64,000 nucleotides of DNA from Lottia gigantea (GCF_000327385.1 NW_008710370.1:2466235-2530234), one strand, 5' to 3'. Positions 1 through 11,533 are shown, counted from the first letter of the stretch. Translations and numbers: made by a program. The notes: generated by a model from the letters alone, not told the origin.

Positions 1-352
1 GTATATCATCATACATGATTGAAAACAATGACATTTATTATGTGAGCAAGCAATTTATTGTATTTTGTTGTTTAGTATGATTATAAAAAGTTGTCTTGAT
101 CGCTGTAGCCTATCTGGTCCATGAACTTTCTAACCAGTTATTGCCCTTTTCTTGGGTTTGAAAATGAAATTTGTTTTAAGAGGGGAAATCCTGTCATAAA
201 TATATAACGATATATAAGATCGATACATCAGAAAAAAAACCTCAAAATTGTAATCTTATTTTGATCAGTTGGAATACCCCCGGAACCAATAGTGCAAAAG
301 CAAATATACACTAGAAACACACCATGGTAGAGAGTGAGACTACGCTTATGTG

Positions 353-470
353 CCATTTTTATATGCCCATTTGAAATGTGGAGTGTATATTGCCGTCACC
401 CATGTCCTTACGTTGGTCCGTCCACAATTGCTTGTAAACACTCTACAAGACACAATTCTTGACAGATATA
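353..470 (+). repeat. 5' fragment of a Helentron-like (HINE/pearl-type) repeat
   Basis: Carries the family's left end (a variant of TTTTTATACGCCCAC), the gtcacccatgtcc block, the GTCCGTCC run and the first part of a core monomer, then stops. It lies in the intron just upstream of the first PLC-beta exon. The rest of positions 1-556 is AT-rich intron with nothing else recognisable. Confidence 0.6.
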
Positions 471-556
471 GAGCATTCATCTGACTGATCATTACATCAT
501 TACAGTGGTACAATAGTATATCAATGATTTTTTGAATATTTTCACATGTTTTCCAG

Positions 557-657
557 TTTGATGAAATTGAGCCTACAGCATTTACATTTGATAAATTCTA
601 TGAGCTATACCATAAGATATGTCCAAGAACAGATATAGAGGAATTATATAAAGAAAT
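557..657 (+). CDS. Phospholipase C beta, EF-hand-region exon (first in window)
   Basis: An internal exon bounded by a ttttccag acceptor and a gtaagt donor, 101 nt long, ending in phase 2. It encodes 33 full codons, including [20 protein letters not shown], which matches the EF-hand lobe of animal PLC-beta (norpA/PLCB4 type) just before the catalytic X box. PLC-beta is the membrane-associated enzyme activated by Gq that splits PIP2 into IP3 and diacylglycerol. The exon joins in phase to 25797-25851: the split codon becomes Ile. That join and the next one reproduce the order of the PLC-beta protein without a break, so I consider this a real, functional host exon. The recognition is from memory of the family; the paralogue assignment (PLCB4-like rather than PLCB1-like) is tentative. 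Confidence 0.85.
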
Positions 658-859
658 GTAAGTATCATGATACATATATTTGTAGGAAATCATAGCTTTG
701 TTTAAACTGTACAAGTTCGCAATACTTAATAAACCATTTCTTGAAAAAAAAAGTGCTTCTAAACTAAACATTTGGGCAATGTTAACTTCAATCTTTAAAT
801 ACAATACAAGTAATTTTCGAACCAACCATCTTATTGGCCTTCTGTTCAGCTACATATGG

Positions 860-1030
860 TACAAGGTTTAGCGTCCCTTCCCAATTTGCCCCTACATTAT
901 TCCCTTTTCATCCTGTTCATCTCCTTTTCGCCCCTTTTCCATATTGCCCCTTGCAATTTTGCTCCTTTCTGATTTCGCCCCTTTCACATTTTGCCCCTTT
1001 CCCAGGTCGCCTCTTACCCCTTTTGTCCCT
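860..1030 (+). repeat. Pyrimidine-rich degenerate minisatellite
   Basis: Loose tandem copies of a roughly 16-bp motif of the type ttttgcccctttcccaat. A purine-rich counterpart of the same motif in the opposite orientation lies at 3195-3420. Open frames across it are low-complexity and not credible genes. Confidence 0.6.
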
Positions 1031-1084
1031 TTCTACTTGGTCTCTTCCCTTTTTATACGCCCACATGAAATGGCAGTGATTCCA

Positions 1085-1655
1085 AAAAGAAAAAACATGG
1101 TGATTCCAAAAAGAATAAAGCTCCTCATATTGCCCCCCATTTTAACCAACCTGGTCATAATTATAAATGCACACTTCTTGATAAAATTCCAAATGAAAAC
1201 AAAAGCAAATTAGACAGTGCATAAACTCTGTGGATTCATAGACTTGACTCTGTATGGCCGTATGGATTGAATGAACTCAAACCAGGAGGTTTCAAAATTG
1301 CTAAATATTAGTGTATTCCCCCCCCTTTTTTACCTTCCTGTTTAGATTTTTTGGCAAATCCTGAAGTCATTATTACATACTTGTTATGTTGTATCTAAGA
1401 TTTTGATGTCATAAATCTTCTGAGGTCATGTTATCAAGAATCAAATTGCCTCCCACCATTTTGTGATTTGACCCTTCTCTTGTTATATGGTTTCTAAGAT
1501 TGTGATGTTATAAACCTTATGAGGTCTTATTGTAATTTTAACCTTAACTGCCTTCCACCATTTGTAGTTTGTTTCTTCCCCTGATGAAGTCAAAACTTTT
1601 TTGACGAAACATTGGGTATTAAAGGATGGTATTTGATGTCAAGTTTCATTATTTA
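1085..1655 (+). mobile_element. Penelope-like element, 3' end (GIY-YIG tail plus 3' UTR)
   Basis: The first 220 bp encode the end of a Penelope GIY-YIG endonuclease (WIHRLDSVWPYGLNEL type motif, ending in GGFKIAKY and a stop). The 3' UTR follows, with a C-run, a CTGATGA...CGAAAC motif and a tail ending in ttatttattac. The same 3' end recurs at 8891-8985 (minus strand), 22966-23310 and 38004-38520, which defines the family's right end. This copy is 5'-truncated. It shows the uninterrupted sequence at the site where a MITE sits inside the 36-38 kb copy. Confidence 0.75.
1581..1610 (+). ncRNA. Hammerhead-ribozyme-like core in Penelope 3' UTR
   Basis: CTGATGA, a hairpin of GTCAAAA pairing with TTTTGAC, then CGAAAC: the order of the conserved boxes around stem II of a hammerhead. 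Hammerheads are known in Penelope-like elements. I could not find clear stems I and III, so activity is uncertain and this may be a relic. Confidence 0.45.
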
Positions 1656-1661
1656 TTACAC

Positions 1662-3004
1662 ATGAAATGGGAGGCGTATATTGCCGTCACCCATGTCGGT
1701 CTGTTGGTCCGTCCATCCACAATTGCTCGTAAACACTCTACCAGACACAATTCTTGACGGATTTTTACAAAAAAATTGGTATGAGTGTTCGTAATCACCC
1801 AAGGATGAATCCTATTGAAAATCAGAAGAATCGAAAAATATTTAGTATAAGTTATTGCCCTTGTTCTTGAAAACGCGTTCAATATTTAGCTCGTAAACAC
1901 TCTAGAAGGAACAATTCTTGATGGATTTTAACGAAACTTGGCATGAGTGTTTGTTATCAACCATGGATAAACCCTATTGAAAATCAGAAAAATCGAAAAA
2001 TATTTAGTATGAGTTATTGCCCTTGTTCTTGCCCTTGTTCTTGAAAATGCGTTCAATTTTTAGCTCATAAACACTCTAGAAAGGACAATTCTTGATGGAT
2101 TGTAACGAAACTTGGCATGAGTGTTCGTAATCACCCAAGGATGAACCCTATTGAAAATCAGAAGAATCAAAAAATATTTAGTATGAGTTATTGTTCTTGA
2201 AAACGCGTTTAATTTTTAGCTCGTAAACACTCTAAAAGGCACAATTCTTGATGGATTTTGACGAAACTTGATGATGTGAGTGTTCGTAATCACCCAAGGA
2301 TGAACCCTATTGTAAAATCAGAAGAATTGAAAAATATTTAGTATGAGTTATTGCCCTTGTTCTTGAAAACGCGTTCAATTTTTAACTTGTAAACACTCTA
2401 GAAGGGACAGTTTTTGACGGATTTTGACGAAACTTGGCCTGAGTGTTTGTTATCACCCAAGGATAAACCCTATTGAAAATCAGAAAAATTGAAAAATAGT
2501 TAGTATGAGTTATTGCCCTTGCTATTGAAAACGTGTTCAATTTTTAGCTCGTAATCACTCTAGAAGGCACAATTCTTGACATATTTTGATGAAACTTTGT
2601 GTGAATGTTCATAATCACCCAAGGATGAACCCTATTGAAAATCAGAAGAATTGAAAAATATTTAGTATGAGTTATTGCCCTTGTTCTTTCAAATTTAGCT
2701 CTTAAACATTAAAAGGCATGATTCTTGCTTGATTTTGACAAAACTTGGTTTTATTATTCAGTCCCGCGCTGTAGATTGAATATTTGCCTTCTAGAGTTTT
2801 CACGAGCTAAAAGTTGAACACTTTTTCAAGAACAAGGGCAATAACTCATAATCAATATTATTCAGTATCGCCCTATAGAGTTTAAAAGAAGTGTATGACT
2901 GAAGGTTGAATATTTCATACTGATGATTGTTACTGTACTGCTAAATATCTTTATTCAAAATCAAAGCTGCCAGTGGGCGTATATTACCTTGCCTCGCAAG
3001 CTAT
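1662..3004 (+). repeat. Helentron-like element with tandem core, subfamily A
   Basis: Begins with the acatgaaatggg...cgtatattgccgtcacccatgtc leader and a GTCCGTCC run. About six tandem core monomers follow (roughly 155-175 bp each, starting near agctcgtaaacactctagaagg). It ends with gccagtgggcgtatattaccttgcctcgcaagctatctt. The end carries a short hairpin (usually CTTGCCTGGCAAG), and the GGGCGTAT motif is inverted relative to ATACGCCC at the left end. No protein is encoded. The structure matches non-autonomous Helentron-derived (HINE/pearl) elements; the class is inferred. Confidence 0.65.
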
Positions 3005-3104
3005 CTTTGTTTAAAAGGTTTGTATTTATGATTCTAGTATAATGTAATATTTGACATGACTCAATTCCACCGAAAGCAGCATTACTGGAAATAGTAACTT
3101 TGAT

Positions 3105-3152
3105 ACAAGAAGTGGATAAATTACCTTGCCTGGCAAGCTATCTTTCTGTATT
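3105..3152 (+). repeat. 3' end fragment of Helentron-like element
   Basis: Only the terminal block with the CTTGCCTGGCAAG hairpin and ctatctt tail is kept. Confidence 0.5.
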
Positions 3153-3194
3153 CAACTTACTCTTTTACTGTCTTAAACTGTTGTAAATGCAATC

Positions 3195-3420
3195 CAAAAA
3201 GTGAAAGTGCTAAAAGGAACGAACTTGGAAATTGGCAAAGTGGGAATAAGGGAAAAAAGTCGGAAGGGGGCAAAATGGGACAATCGCAAAATGAAAAGTG
3301 GGTGAAATTGGAAATGTAGCAAATTTTAAAAAGGGAAGAATCGGGAAGGGTCAAATTGGAAATGGGAAGGGGGATAAAGAGGGGCGAATTGGGAAGGGGC
3401 AAATTGGGAATAAACCCTAC
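3195..3420 (+). repeat. Purine-rich degenerate minisatellite
   Basis: Reverse-complement counterpart of the pyrimidine-rich tract at 860-1030, built from ggggcaaattgggaa-type units. The minus-strand open frame over it is low-complexity and is not called as a gene. Confidence 0.55.
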
Positions 3421-4914
3421 ATAAGCTACAAGTTTTGACGTATTTGATTTGTACCAGAGGCAAAGCTGATGCGATGGGATGGGATGAGGCCCATTGATTT
3501 TATTGATGATCATAAATATCTGAATTACAGGAACCATATTGATGTCAGTCCGTCCCTCTGTTTGCAATGGTTCGCACGAAAAAGTTCAATTAAAGTCAAA
3601 TAAAAGAGACATGAGCCAAACAAGTTCCTGTAATTGCTGTATTCAGACACCTTTCAGGAAGTAAATGTAGGACATCAAAGTATGAATGGTCATCCTAGAT
3701 CAATGAACATTGACCATGCAAAGGTCAAGGTCATTTATTTTAAAATTCATAGAGGAATATTTTTTAGATTGTTAAACCTATCCCCTTGTTTTGAAGTAAA
3801 GAGCGCAAACAACTGTTACTTTATCACAAATTGTCCAAAGTAGTGAACTATTTTCACACAGAATTTTGACGGTGATTAACTTTGCGAGTTATGACAATTC
3901 CAAATATTTCAATTAAAGGTGAATGTAAGCCAGATGTGCCATGCCCACTTCAAAAATTTTGTTTTGTCTGTGTTGAGGTGTACAATGTTAACTAATGTTC
4001 AAAATATCAAGTATTTACAATCATTAAATCATGAGATATACATACTTATACGATTTTTAAGGCAATGGTGACTGTCGGTGGTTTATAGACACTGTGAAAA
4101 TATGCACAGTTAATACCGAAGTCAGTACAAAATTTTCAAATTCTAAAAAGTGCAATATTAATCAAAATACTAAGTGTTATATATCATTTGAACGAATAGA
4201 TTAGGCGTAATAAGGATAAGAGAAATTTTCACATATGTAAATTAGGAATGTGATAGAGCTCTTCAAAGTTAAAAATCATGATTTTCAAATGGCTGTAGAA
4301 CCAGACGTTAATGATGCACAACAAAATTAAAGATATCATCGGATAGATCTCATCAGGGGCAATAAATTTTTGTGAAGGTCACCAAAGGTCTAGGTCACTA
4401 GATATGAGCATTAACAGTTTTGACAAATAAAAAACTTAAAACCGAAAGACAAAAAAAGAAGTAAAGCCAAATTCAAAAATGGGTTTCGTGAGCAATCGAT
4501 TCAAGATTCCATTGAAACCCTGATCCTGAAATTTGATTGAAAGAAAAGTCGGTCATTTCAAGATAGTGGCTGAACATTAATTCTAACACATTGCAAAAAT
4601 AATTTTTCAAATATCTTCCAAATTCCGAAATTTGAAATTTCAAGTTTAGAGGTGGATGGCGTCAAAACCGGAAGTGAAAAGAAAATGTTGAAAAAGATTT
4701 TTGTTAGCCATTAAAATATCTATCTACTTGTTTCAGGATTGTATTCATTTAATCCTCTTGGCCAAACTGGGTATCAATCAGTAAATTGAGATTGATTATC
4801 GATGGCAGACTACCGATCAATAATCCATTAATAATCGAAATAATTCAATTGAGAAAACCTGTAGATACTTAAATAAAAACATGCCAAAATTCTTATTTTG
4901 GCATTTGGCATACA

Positions 4915-5647
4915 TTTACACATCGTCCACAATTACTCTTAAACACTCATCCACAATTACTCGTAAACACTCTACAAGACACAATTCTTGACAGATTTTG
5001 ACAAAACTTGGTATGAATGTTCCTAATTGAAAATCAGAAGAATTGAGAAATATTTAGTATAAGTTATTGCCCTTGTTCTTGAAAACGCATTCAATTCTCA
5101 GCTCATAAACACTCTCGAAGGCACAATTCTTGATGGATTTTGACGAAACTTGACATGAGTGTTTGTAATCACCCAAGGATGAACCCTATTGAAAATCAGA
5201 AGAGCCATCACCCCCATGTCTGTGCGTAGGTACGTCCACAATTGCTCGTAAACACTCTACAAGACGCAATTCTTGACGGATTTTGACAAAACGTGGTGTG
5301 AATGTTCGTAATCACCCAAGGATGAACCCTATTGAAAATCAGAAGAATTGAAAAAAATATTTAGTATGAGTTATTGCCCTTGTTCTTGAAAACGCTTTCA
5401 AATTTAGCTCTTAAACACTAAAAGGCTGATTGTTGCTGGATTTTGACAAAACTTGGTTTTATTATTCAGTCCCACGCTGAAGATTGAATATTTGCCTTCT
5501 AGAGTGTTCACAAGCTAAAAATTGAACATATTTTCAAGAACAAGGGCAATAACTCATACTCAATATTATTCAGTATCGCCCTAAAGAGTTCAAAAGAAGT
5601 GTATGACTGAAGGTTGAATATTTCATACTAGTGATTGTTACTGTACT
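4915..5647 (+). repeat. Helentron-like element, subfamily A, interrupted copy
   Basis: Several core monomers of the aaacactctagaaggcacaattcttgac type with a second leader fragment near 5211-5232. It ends at 5647 where a subfamily B element begins, so the younger element probably inserted here. Confidence 0.55.
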
Positions 5648-6722
5648 GCTGACTTTTTATACGCCCACACGTAAGATGGGCGTATGTTGTAATCACCCCG
5701 TCGGTCCGTCGGTCCGTCCGTCCGTCCTTCGGTACGTCCGTCCGTCCGTCCGTCCGTCCATTCACATTTGGCTCGTGCTCACTCTACAGGCTACAGTTCT
5801 TTATGGATTCTTTTAATTTTTATTTTGTATGTCAATGTTGTTATGAACATGATCCCTATTGATTTTCGTGATGATCAGATAATTTTTCACCGAAATATCG
5901 TGTCTGACTTGACGTTTTTCTCTATTAGCTATATTGTGCAACTCGTGCTCACTCTACAGGCTACAATTTTGTACAGATTCTTTTGATTTTTATTTTGTGT
6001 GTCAATGTCATTATGAAGATGATCCCTATTGATTTTCATGATAATCGGATAATTTTTCACCGAAATATCGTGTCTGACTTGACGTTTTCCTCTATTAGCC
6101 ATATTGTGCAACTCGTGCTCACTCTACAGGCTACAATTTTTTACAGATTCTTTTGATTTTTATTTTGTGTGTCAATGTCATTATGAAGATGATCCCTATT
6201 GATTTTCGTGATGATCGGATAATTTTTCACCGAAATATCGTGTCTGACTTGACGTTTTACTCTATTAGCTATATTGTGCAACTCGTGCTCACTCTACAGG
6301 CTACAATTCTTTACAGATTCTTTTGATTTTTATTTTGTATGTCTATGTCGATATGAAGATGATCCCTATTGATTTTCATGATGATCTATCGATTTTCATG
6401 ATGATCGGATAATTTTTCACTGAAATATCGTGTCTGACCTGACGTTTTACTTTATTAGCTATATTGTGCAACTCGTGCTCACTCTACAGGCTACAATTGT
6501 TTACAGATACTTTTGATTTTTATTTTGTATGTCAATGTCATTATGAAGATGATCCCTATCGATTTTCGCGATGATCGGATAATATTTCACCGAAATATCG
6601 TGTCTGACTTGACGTTTCACTCTATTAGCTATATTGTGCAACCCTGTAGTCACTAAAGACTGTTTAATCATTTCTGACAGCTGCCAGTGGGCGTATGTTA
6701 CCTTGCCTGGCAAGCTATCTTT
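5648..6722 (+). repeat. Complete Helentron-like element, subfamily B (170-bp core)
   Basis: Left end tttttatacgcccacacgtaagatgggcgtatg (itself containing ATACGCCCA...TGGGCGTAT as an inverted repeat), then a long GTCCGTCC run. Five tandem monomers follow, starting with actcgtgctcactctacagg at about 5771, 5941, 6111, 6281 and 6471; the period is 170 bp, with one unit 20 bp longer. The right end is ctgccagtgggcgtatgttaccttgcctggcaagctatctt. The ends match subfamily A but the core sequence differs. Non-coding; the frames in it are repeat artefacts. Confidence 0.7.
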
Positions 6723-7846
6723 TAGTTTTAATTAACGTTTTTTTCAACTTCTACAATTTTATTTCAATCGATCTGGAAATTTACAAGTAGAAAGGCATTT
6801 TGATTCCGGACAAAAAGCTGTTTTCAAAATTTCGATATCACTTCAGGTTTTGAAACTTGAAATTTCAACTTCCGGAATTTTGCAAATATTTGAAAAATTC
6901 TTATTGCAATTAGTTAGAATTAGTACCTATAAATATTTTTGAATGAAATAATTTGGCCTTGATGTAAAGGGTTGGACCCCATCTTGATGTGACCAATTTT
7001 TGTAAAACTCGAAATTGGGCTCAGGGGTAAATTTGATTTGTATGATGTTTGTGATTAAAAAACCTGCCATTGATTGCTAACAAAACATGGGAAGCCGATT
7101 TTTGAATTTTGGCTTTGCATTTTTTTTTATTTCTGGTTTTATGTTTTCAGTAATTGTCAAATCTATTAAGGCAAATATCCAGTGACTTTGACCTTTGGTG
7201 ACATGAACAAAAGTTGTTGCCCCTTAAGAGATATATCCGATGATATCTTTACTTTTGTTGTGCATCGTTAACTTCAGGTTCTACAGCCAATTGAAAATCG
7301 CGATTTTCAACTTTGAAGAGATCTGAAGAGCTCCTAATTTACATATGTCCTTATTACACGTGATCTATTCTTTCAAATGATATATAACAATTTGAAAATT
7401 TTGTGTTGACTTCTATAGTAATTGTGCATAATTTCACAGTGTCTATAATCCATCGACAGTCACAGTTGCCTTAAAAAAACGTATAACTATGATTATCTCA
7501 TGATCTAATGATTGTAAACACTTGAAAATTTTTTTAACATTATTTAACATTCTACACATAATAACAGACTTGATATTTTTGAAGTGGGCGTGGCACATCC
7601 GGGTTACATTTAATTTACCTTAAATATTTTCAATTGTTTTTAATTTTGCATAAAAATAACTCACTACTTGGGACAATAAGTGACAAAGACACATTTGTTT
7701 AGGCCTTTTACTTTAAAATTTGCAAGGTCAAAAGACAATGATCTAGGATGTCCATTCATACTTTTATCTTTGATTTCCAACATATACTTCCTCTTTAACA
7801 GACGTCCAAAAACAGCAATTTCAACACTTTTAAGGCTAAAGGTGCG

Positions 7847-8580
7847 TTTACACAGGCAACCTTTTTATCTGCAACTTCTTTCAACCCTCAACCTCCAGCA
7901 ACCTACTTGTGATGTTCACACAGGGTAACCTTCTTCAACCACGTTCAACCTTTGTGGTTGAAAGAGGTTGAAACAAATTGAGAGATATTTTGGTGGGAAT
8001 TATTGTCCATTTTGGAGAGATTCACTAAAACAAAAGACTGCAATGGATGAAGAGGCTGGATGTATAGCTGCATCTCTCATTATCTTCCTGGATGAGAAGA
8101 GAAGGCAAGAAATGAAAATGTATCTATGTGAACTGCATAAATTTGCATGAAATCTAAGATAACCGCCATTGGTATTATCTAAATCGGTTTGTAGCACTCT
8201 TAATATTCATTTTAGACTAAATAAATGTATTATTAACAGATAGAAAACTAATAATGGTCTTTTCAAAAATGCCGTCAAATTTTGGTTTTCGTTTTTTTTT
8301 GCACGGTTTTTAATCCTAATTCCCATATGCATTGAATAATATATCATCTACAACCTGATTAGAGCCAAATATCATGAATGTATGAGCATAGATATCGCTT
8401 TCAACTTTTTATAACTTTTGTTGATCGTAATAAAATGATAAAAATGATTGAACAGAATATGACGATCAAAAAGCTCCTTAAAAAGGTACAAAAATGGATG
8501 AAAATTAATTAGCTATCAGGTATGTGATTTAGTTGCTGGTTGAAAGATATTGCAGCATGGAGGTTGAAATAGGTTGCAGA
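7847..8580 (+). mobile_element. Decayed PIF/Harbinger-type derivative
   Basis: Starts aaaggtgcgtttacacagg and carries caacct-rich subterminal sequence that recurs inverted near 8525-8575. A 35-codon piece from 8044 (MDEEAGCIAASLIIFLDE) resembles the N-terminus of a Harbinger transposase. No nuclease domain remains. The right end seems cut off by the repeat that begins at 8583. Assignment rests on weak protein similarity recalled by eye. Confidence 0.4.
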
Positions 8581-8582
8581 AT

Positions 8583-8890
8583 AGGGTTCATCCTTGGGTG
8601 ATTACTAATACACATACTAAGTTTGATCTAAATACGTCAAGAATTGTGCCTTCTAGAGTGTTAACAAGCTAAAATTGAATGCGTTTTCAAGAACAAGGGA
8701 AATAACTCATACTAATTATTTTTTGATCTTTCAGATTTTAATTAGGGTTCATCCTTAGGTGATAACAAACACTCACACCAAGTTTCATCAAAATCTGTCA
8801 AGAATTGCCCCTTCTAGAGTGTTTATGAGGGTTTAAAGAATAAAAGCAATAAATATTTTTCAATTTTTATACGCCCACATGAAATGGGGT
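8583..8890 (-). repeat. Helentron-like core fragments (minus) plus a left-end fragment
   Basis: Core monomers in reverse orientation (agggttcatccttgggtgat...), followed at 8866-8890 by a forward-oriented left-end fragment, tttttatacgcccacatg. The mixed orientation suggests two broken copies. Confidence 0.5.
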
Positions 8891-8985
8891 AAAAAAAAAT
8901 AAAACTTGACATCAAATACCATCCTTTAATACCCAACGTTTCGTCAAAAAAGTTTTGACTTCATCAAGGGAAGAAACAAACTGCA
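8891..8985 (-). mobile_element. Penelope-like element, 3' UTR tip (minus strand)
   Basis: Reverse complement of the Penelope 3' tail, including the hammerhead-like block (8930-8968 region, cgtttcgtcaaaaaagtttt...). It abuts the DIRS element on its right. Confidence 0.6.
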
Positions 8986-9299
8986 AACACAGAGCAAATT
9001 TTATTACGTCACTAAAACTTCTGGAGATGAGATGCACACATGCATGGGTCACTAGAATCAGTTCGCAGCTTGGGTCTAGCGAGACAAGACGTGAGTTTCG
9101 AACTTTTTACTGGCCTCTGGGTCAACATTAGTTGTCCATCTTCAAGGTTTCGATTTACATGTACCTGTTGTGAAGTAATATAATTCGAGGCCATTCCAAC
9201 AGACTTGACGCGGTTGAGTTGATACAATTTATTATTCTCCGACGGATTTAGTTTTTTCAGCTCACAAGGTGAGCACGTGTAGTTTATCAGTTACCAAAA

Positions 9300-10250
9300 T
9301 GGCGGATGCCATACAGAAAGAAATAAATTCTTCGTTGAAAGCGTCCGAGATTCAATTACCGGTAAGCCAATTAACAACCAACACTACAGATAAGAAAAGC
9401 CATCTGGGGAGCCTGTGGTGAATATTGATTATGATTATGACTATGATGAAGACACAGATATTGATGATGACTGTCAGTCTCAGCCACCCCATAAAAAATC
9501 AAAAACTACAGATGCTGTCCAATTGTCTTTATTTATAAATATGAAACATACGTACAAAGTTACTGAGAAACTAGACAACAACACAAATGAGGGGCTGGCT
9601 GACATGGTCAACTGTCTTCAGCACAGGTATGGCAGATGAACATTTTGGTCATATTATTAAGGAAATTCAGAAAATTGTGACTTTCTTGTGCTTACTCGGG
9701 TAAATCCCTTAATCTGGAACACAAACTAGAGATGCGAAGTTACAGGCCATTCAGAATTGTGTGATTAAGGCATCATGTTTTTTAACTAAACTAGCAGATA
9801 AAATACATACACGTCACTCAGTCTGATGTTCCGGAAACCATGCTGGAGCAAGCTTCTGATGCCTTAGTTTTGTTAGGACAATCTAACCGTTTGTTCAATT
9901 TACGCCGGAAAGAAATTCACAAACCGGATGTTGTTTCTGATTATGCACATTTGACTTCTCCGTCTTTGCTTTACACATCATGGTAGTTAAGATAGTTAAG
10001 ATAGTTAAGGAAATACAAGATATAAATCGTATTGGTAAGCGATTAAGCAGAGCTCCAACTTATCCAAGACAGAGAGGTGGTTATAATCTCAGCCATAGAG
10101 GGCGAGGTCATCAACAAACCAGAGGTCGTGGTCGAGGAAGGTATAATAGTTATAATTCAAATTGGTCCAGGTGGCGTACCAATTCTAATCAAGAGAAATC
10201 TGACTCCAGTGTCTCAAAAAACTCCAGAGTGGAGCCCAGCAAGAAGTAAA
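9300..10250 (+). pseudogene. DIRS Gag-like region (fossil part)
   Basis: Begins with an atggcggatgcc context. It holds an acidic stretch (YDYDYDEDTDIDDD) and further on an Arg/Gly-rich stretch (RGRGHQQTRGRGRGRYNSYN), as is usual for DIRS ORF1 proteins that package the RNA. Broken. Confidence 0.5.
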
Positions 10251-10420
10251 GGTATGCCCTTTTAATACTACACACACAGGTTGTCATTTTCAGGCAGGTA
10301 GATTGAAATTATTTTGATCACAATGGGAGTTGCTAACTTCCGATATAAATATTTTAGACATTGCATCTCATTGTCACTTGGAATTTGAAAGGCCTGTTCA
10401 TAAACAATTGAAAGTGGTGA

Positions 10421-10446
10421 TATATATATATATATATATATATATA
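10421..10446 (+). repeat. (TA)n microsatellite
   Basis: An uninterrupted TA run of about 26 bp inside the DIRS element, between the Gag-like and reverse transcriptase parts. Confidence 0.85.
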
Positions 10447-10479
10447 ACGATTCTAAAATTTCTATTGTTGACAATGAGA

Positions 10480-11520
10480 TAAAACAAATGTTGTCTATGG
10501 GTGTATTGGTTAAAGTAAAACCATGCGAAGGTCAATTTACCTCTCCTATTTTCACTAGGCCTAAACCAAATGGTGAACACAGAATGATCTTAAATCTCAA
10601 AGAGGTCAATAAGTATATCTGGTATAGGCATTTCAAAATGGATACCTTTGAATCAGGGTTGAAGCTATTAACACCTAATTCGTATTTGGCCTCTGTAGAT
10701 TTGAGACATGCTTACTATTCTGTTCCCATAGCAATAGAAGATTAAAAATGCTCCCCAATATATTACCAAATTAATAAAACCTGTGTATTCAACCTTACAG
10801 AGGTCATACAAATGTAGGCTGCATTGACGACTCTTTATTAATAAGCAACAATGCTGAACAGTGTGCTAAGAATATAGAGGATACTATAAATTTACTAGCC
10901 TCAGTTTTCAAGTTCATGATAAAAAGTCATGTCTGGTCCCAACCCAAAGACTCACATTTTTGGGGTTTCTCATTGACACAGTTCAAATGAGAGTGTTTTT
11001 ACCAGAGCATAAAGTAGATAAGTTAATTCTTAATTGTCAGAAACTTATTGACAAATCTAGCTTTTCAATTAAACAGTTAGCAGAAGTCATAGGCACTTTC
11101 TCAGCTGTAGACCATGGGCCACTGTTCAATCGCAATTTAGAGTATGCAAAAATTGAAGCTCTTAAACTTAATCGTGGTCAGTTTGACGTTTTTTTGAGTG
11201 TAACCTCCATTATGAGAGATGACGTCAGATGGTGGATAGATAATCTGAGTATACAAAGTCGAACAATAATAAAAGATAATCCCACAATTGTTATCACATC
11301 TGATGCCTCTCTAGCCGGGTGGGGTGCATGTTGTGGTACTGTGAGTATAGGCGGTAGATGGCGTGATAATGAAAGAAACAACCACATCAATTTTTTAGAA
11401 TTACTTGCTGTTTATCACGCATTAAGAGCTTTTTGTGTGGGCAAGTCCAACTTACATGTCAAACTCATGGTAGATAACACAACAGCAATGGCGAAGAAAC
11501 TAATTAATAAGCTTTATTAA
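10480..11520 (+). pseudogene. DIRS reverse transcriptase and RNase H region (fossil part)
   Basis: Shows the DIRS-type fingers motif FTRPKPNGEHRMILNLKEVN, the palm start ASVDLRHAYYSVPI and, further on, an RNase H domain with ITSDASLAGWGACCG and INFLELLAVYHAL. These order as in DIRS/PAT Pol proteins, where RT-RH copies the genome through a circular intermediate. Broken fossil. Confidence 0.75.
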
Positions 11521-11533
11521 GCCACACAAATAT

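Larger units (their letters stand above)
3630..7842. repeat. Large imperfect inverted repeat (about 1.1-kb arms)
   Basis: The left arm (about 3630-4740) and right arm (about 6735-7842) are imperfect reverse complements. Examples are gaatggtcatcctagatca against its counterpart near 7737-7762, and the blocks around gacagtcac/gactgtcgg. The right arm contains gtgggcgtggcacatccggg, also found in the Helitron-like elements at 41-45 kb, so the arms may be two opposed copies of an old relative of that family. The space between the arms was later filled by Helentron-like repeats. No protein-coding gene is visible. Confidence 0.6.

Noticed and set aside
834-1213. Two overlapping frames of 81-89 codons
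   Set aside because: They read through the pyrimidine-rich minisatellite and a Penelope fragment; composition is low-complexity Phe/Pro/Leu.
1889-2700. Regular repeats suggestive of a CRISPR array
   Set aside because: Units are contiguous 155-175 bp monomers with no spacers, inside a eukaryotic intron; they are the tandem core of a Helentron-like element.
7968-8150. Stand-alone small gene
   Set aside because: The MDEEAGCIAASL peptide resembles a Harbinger N-terminus only; it is part of a decayed transposon.
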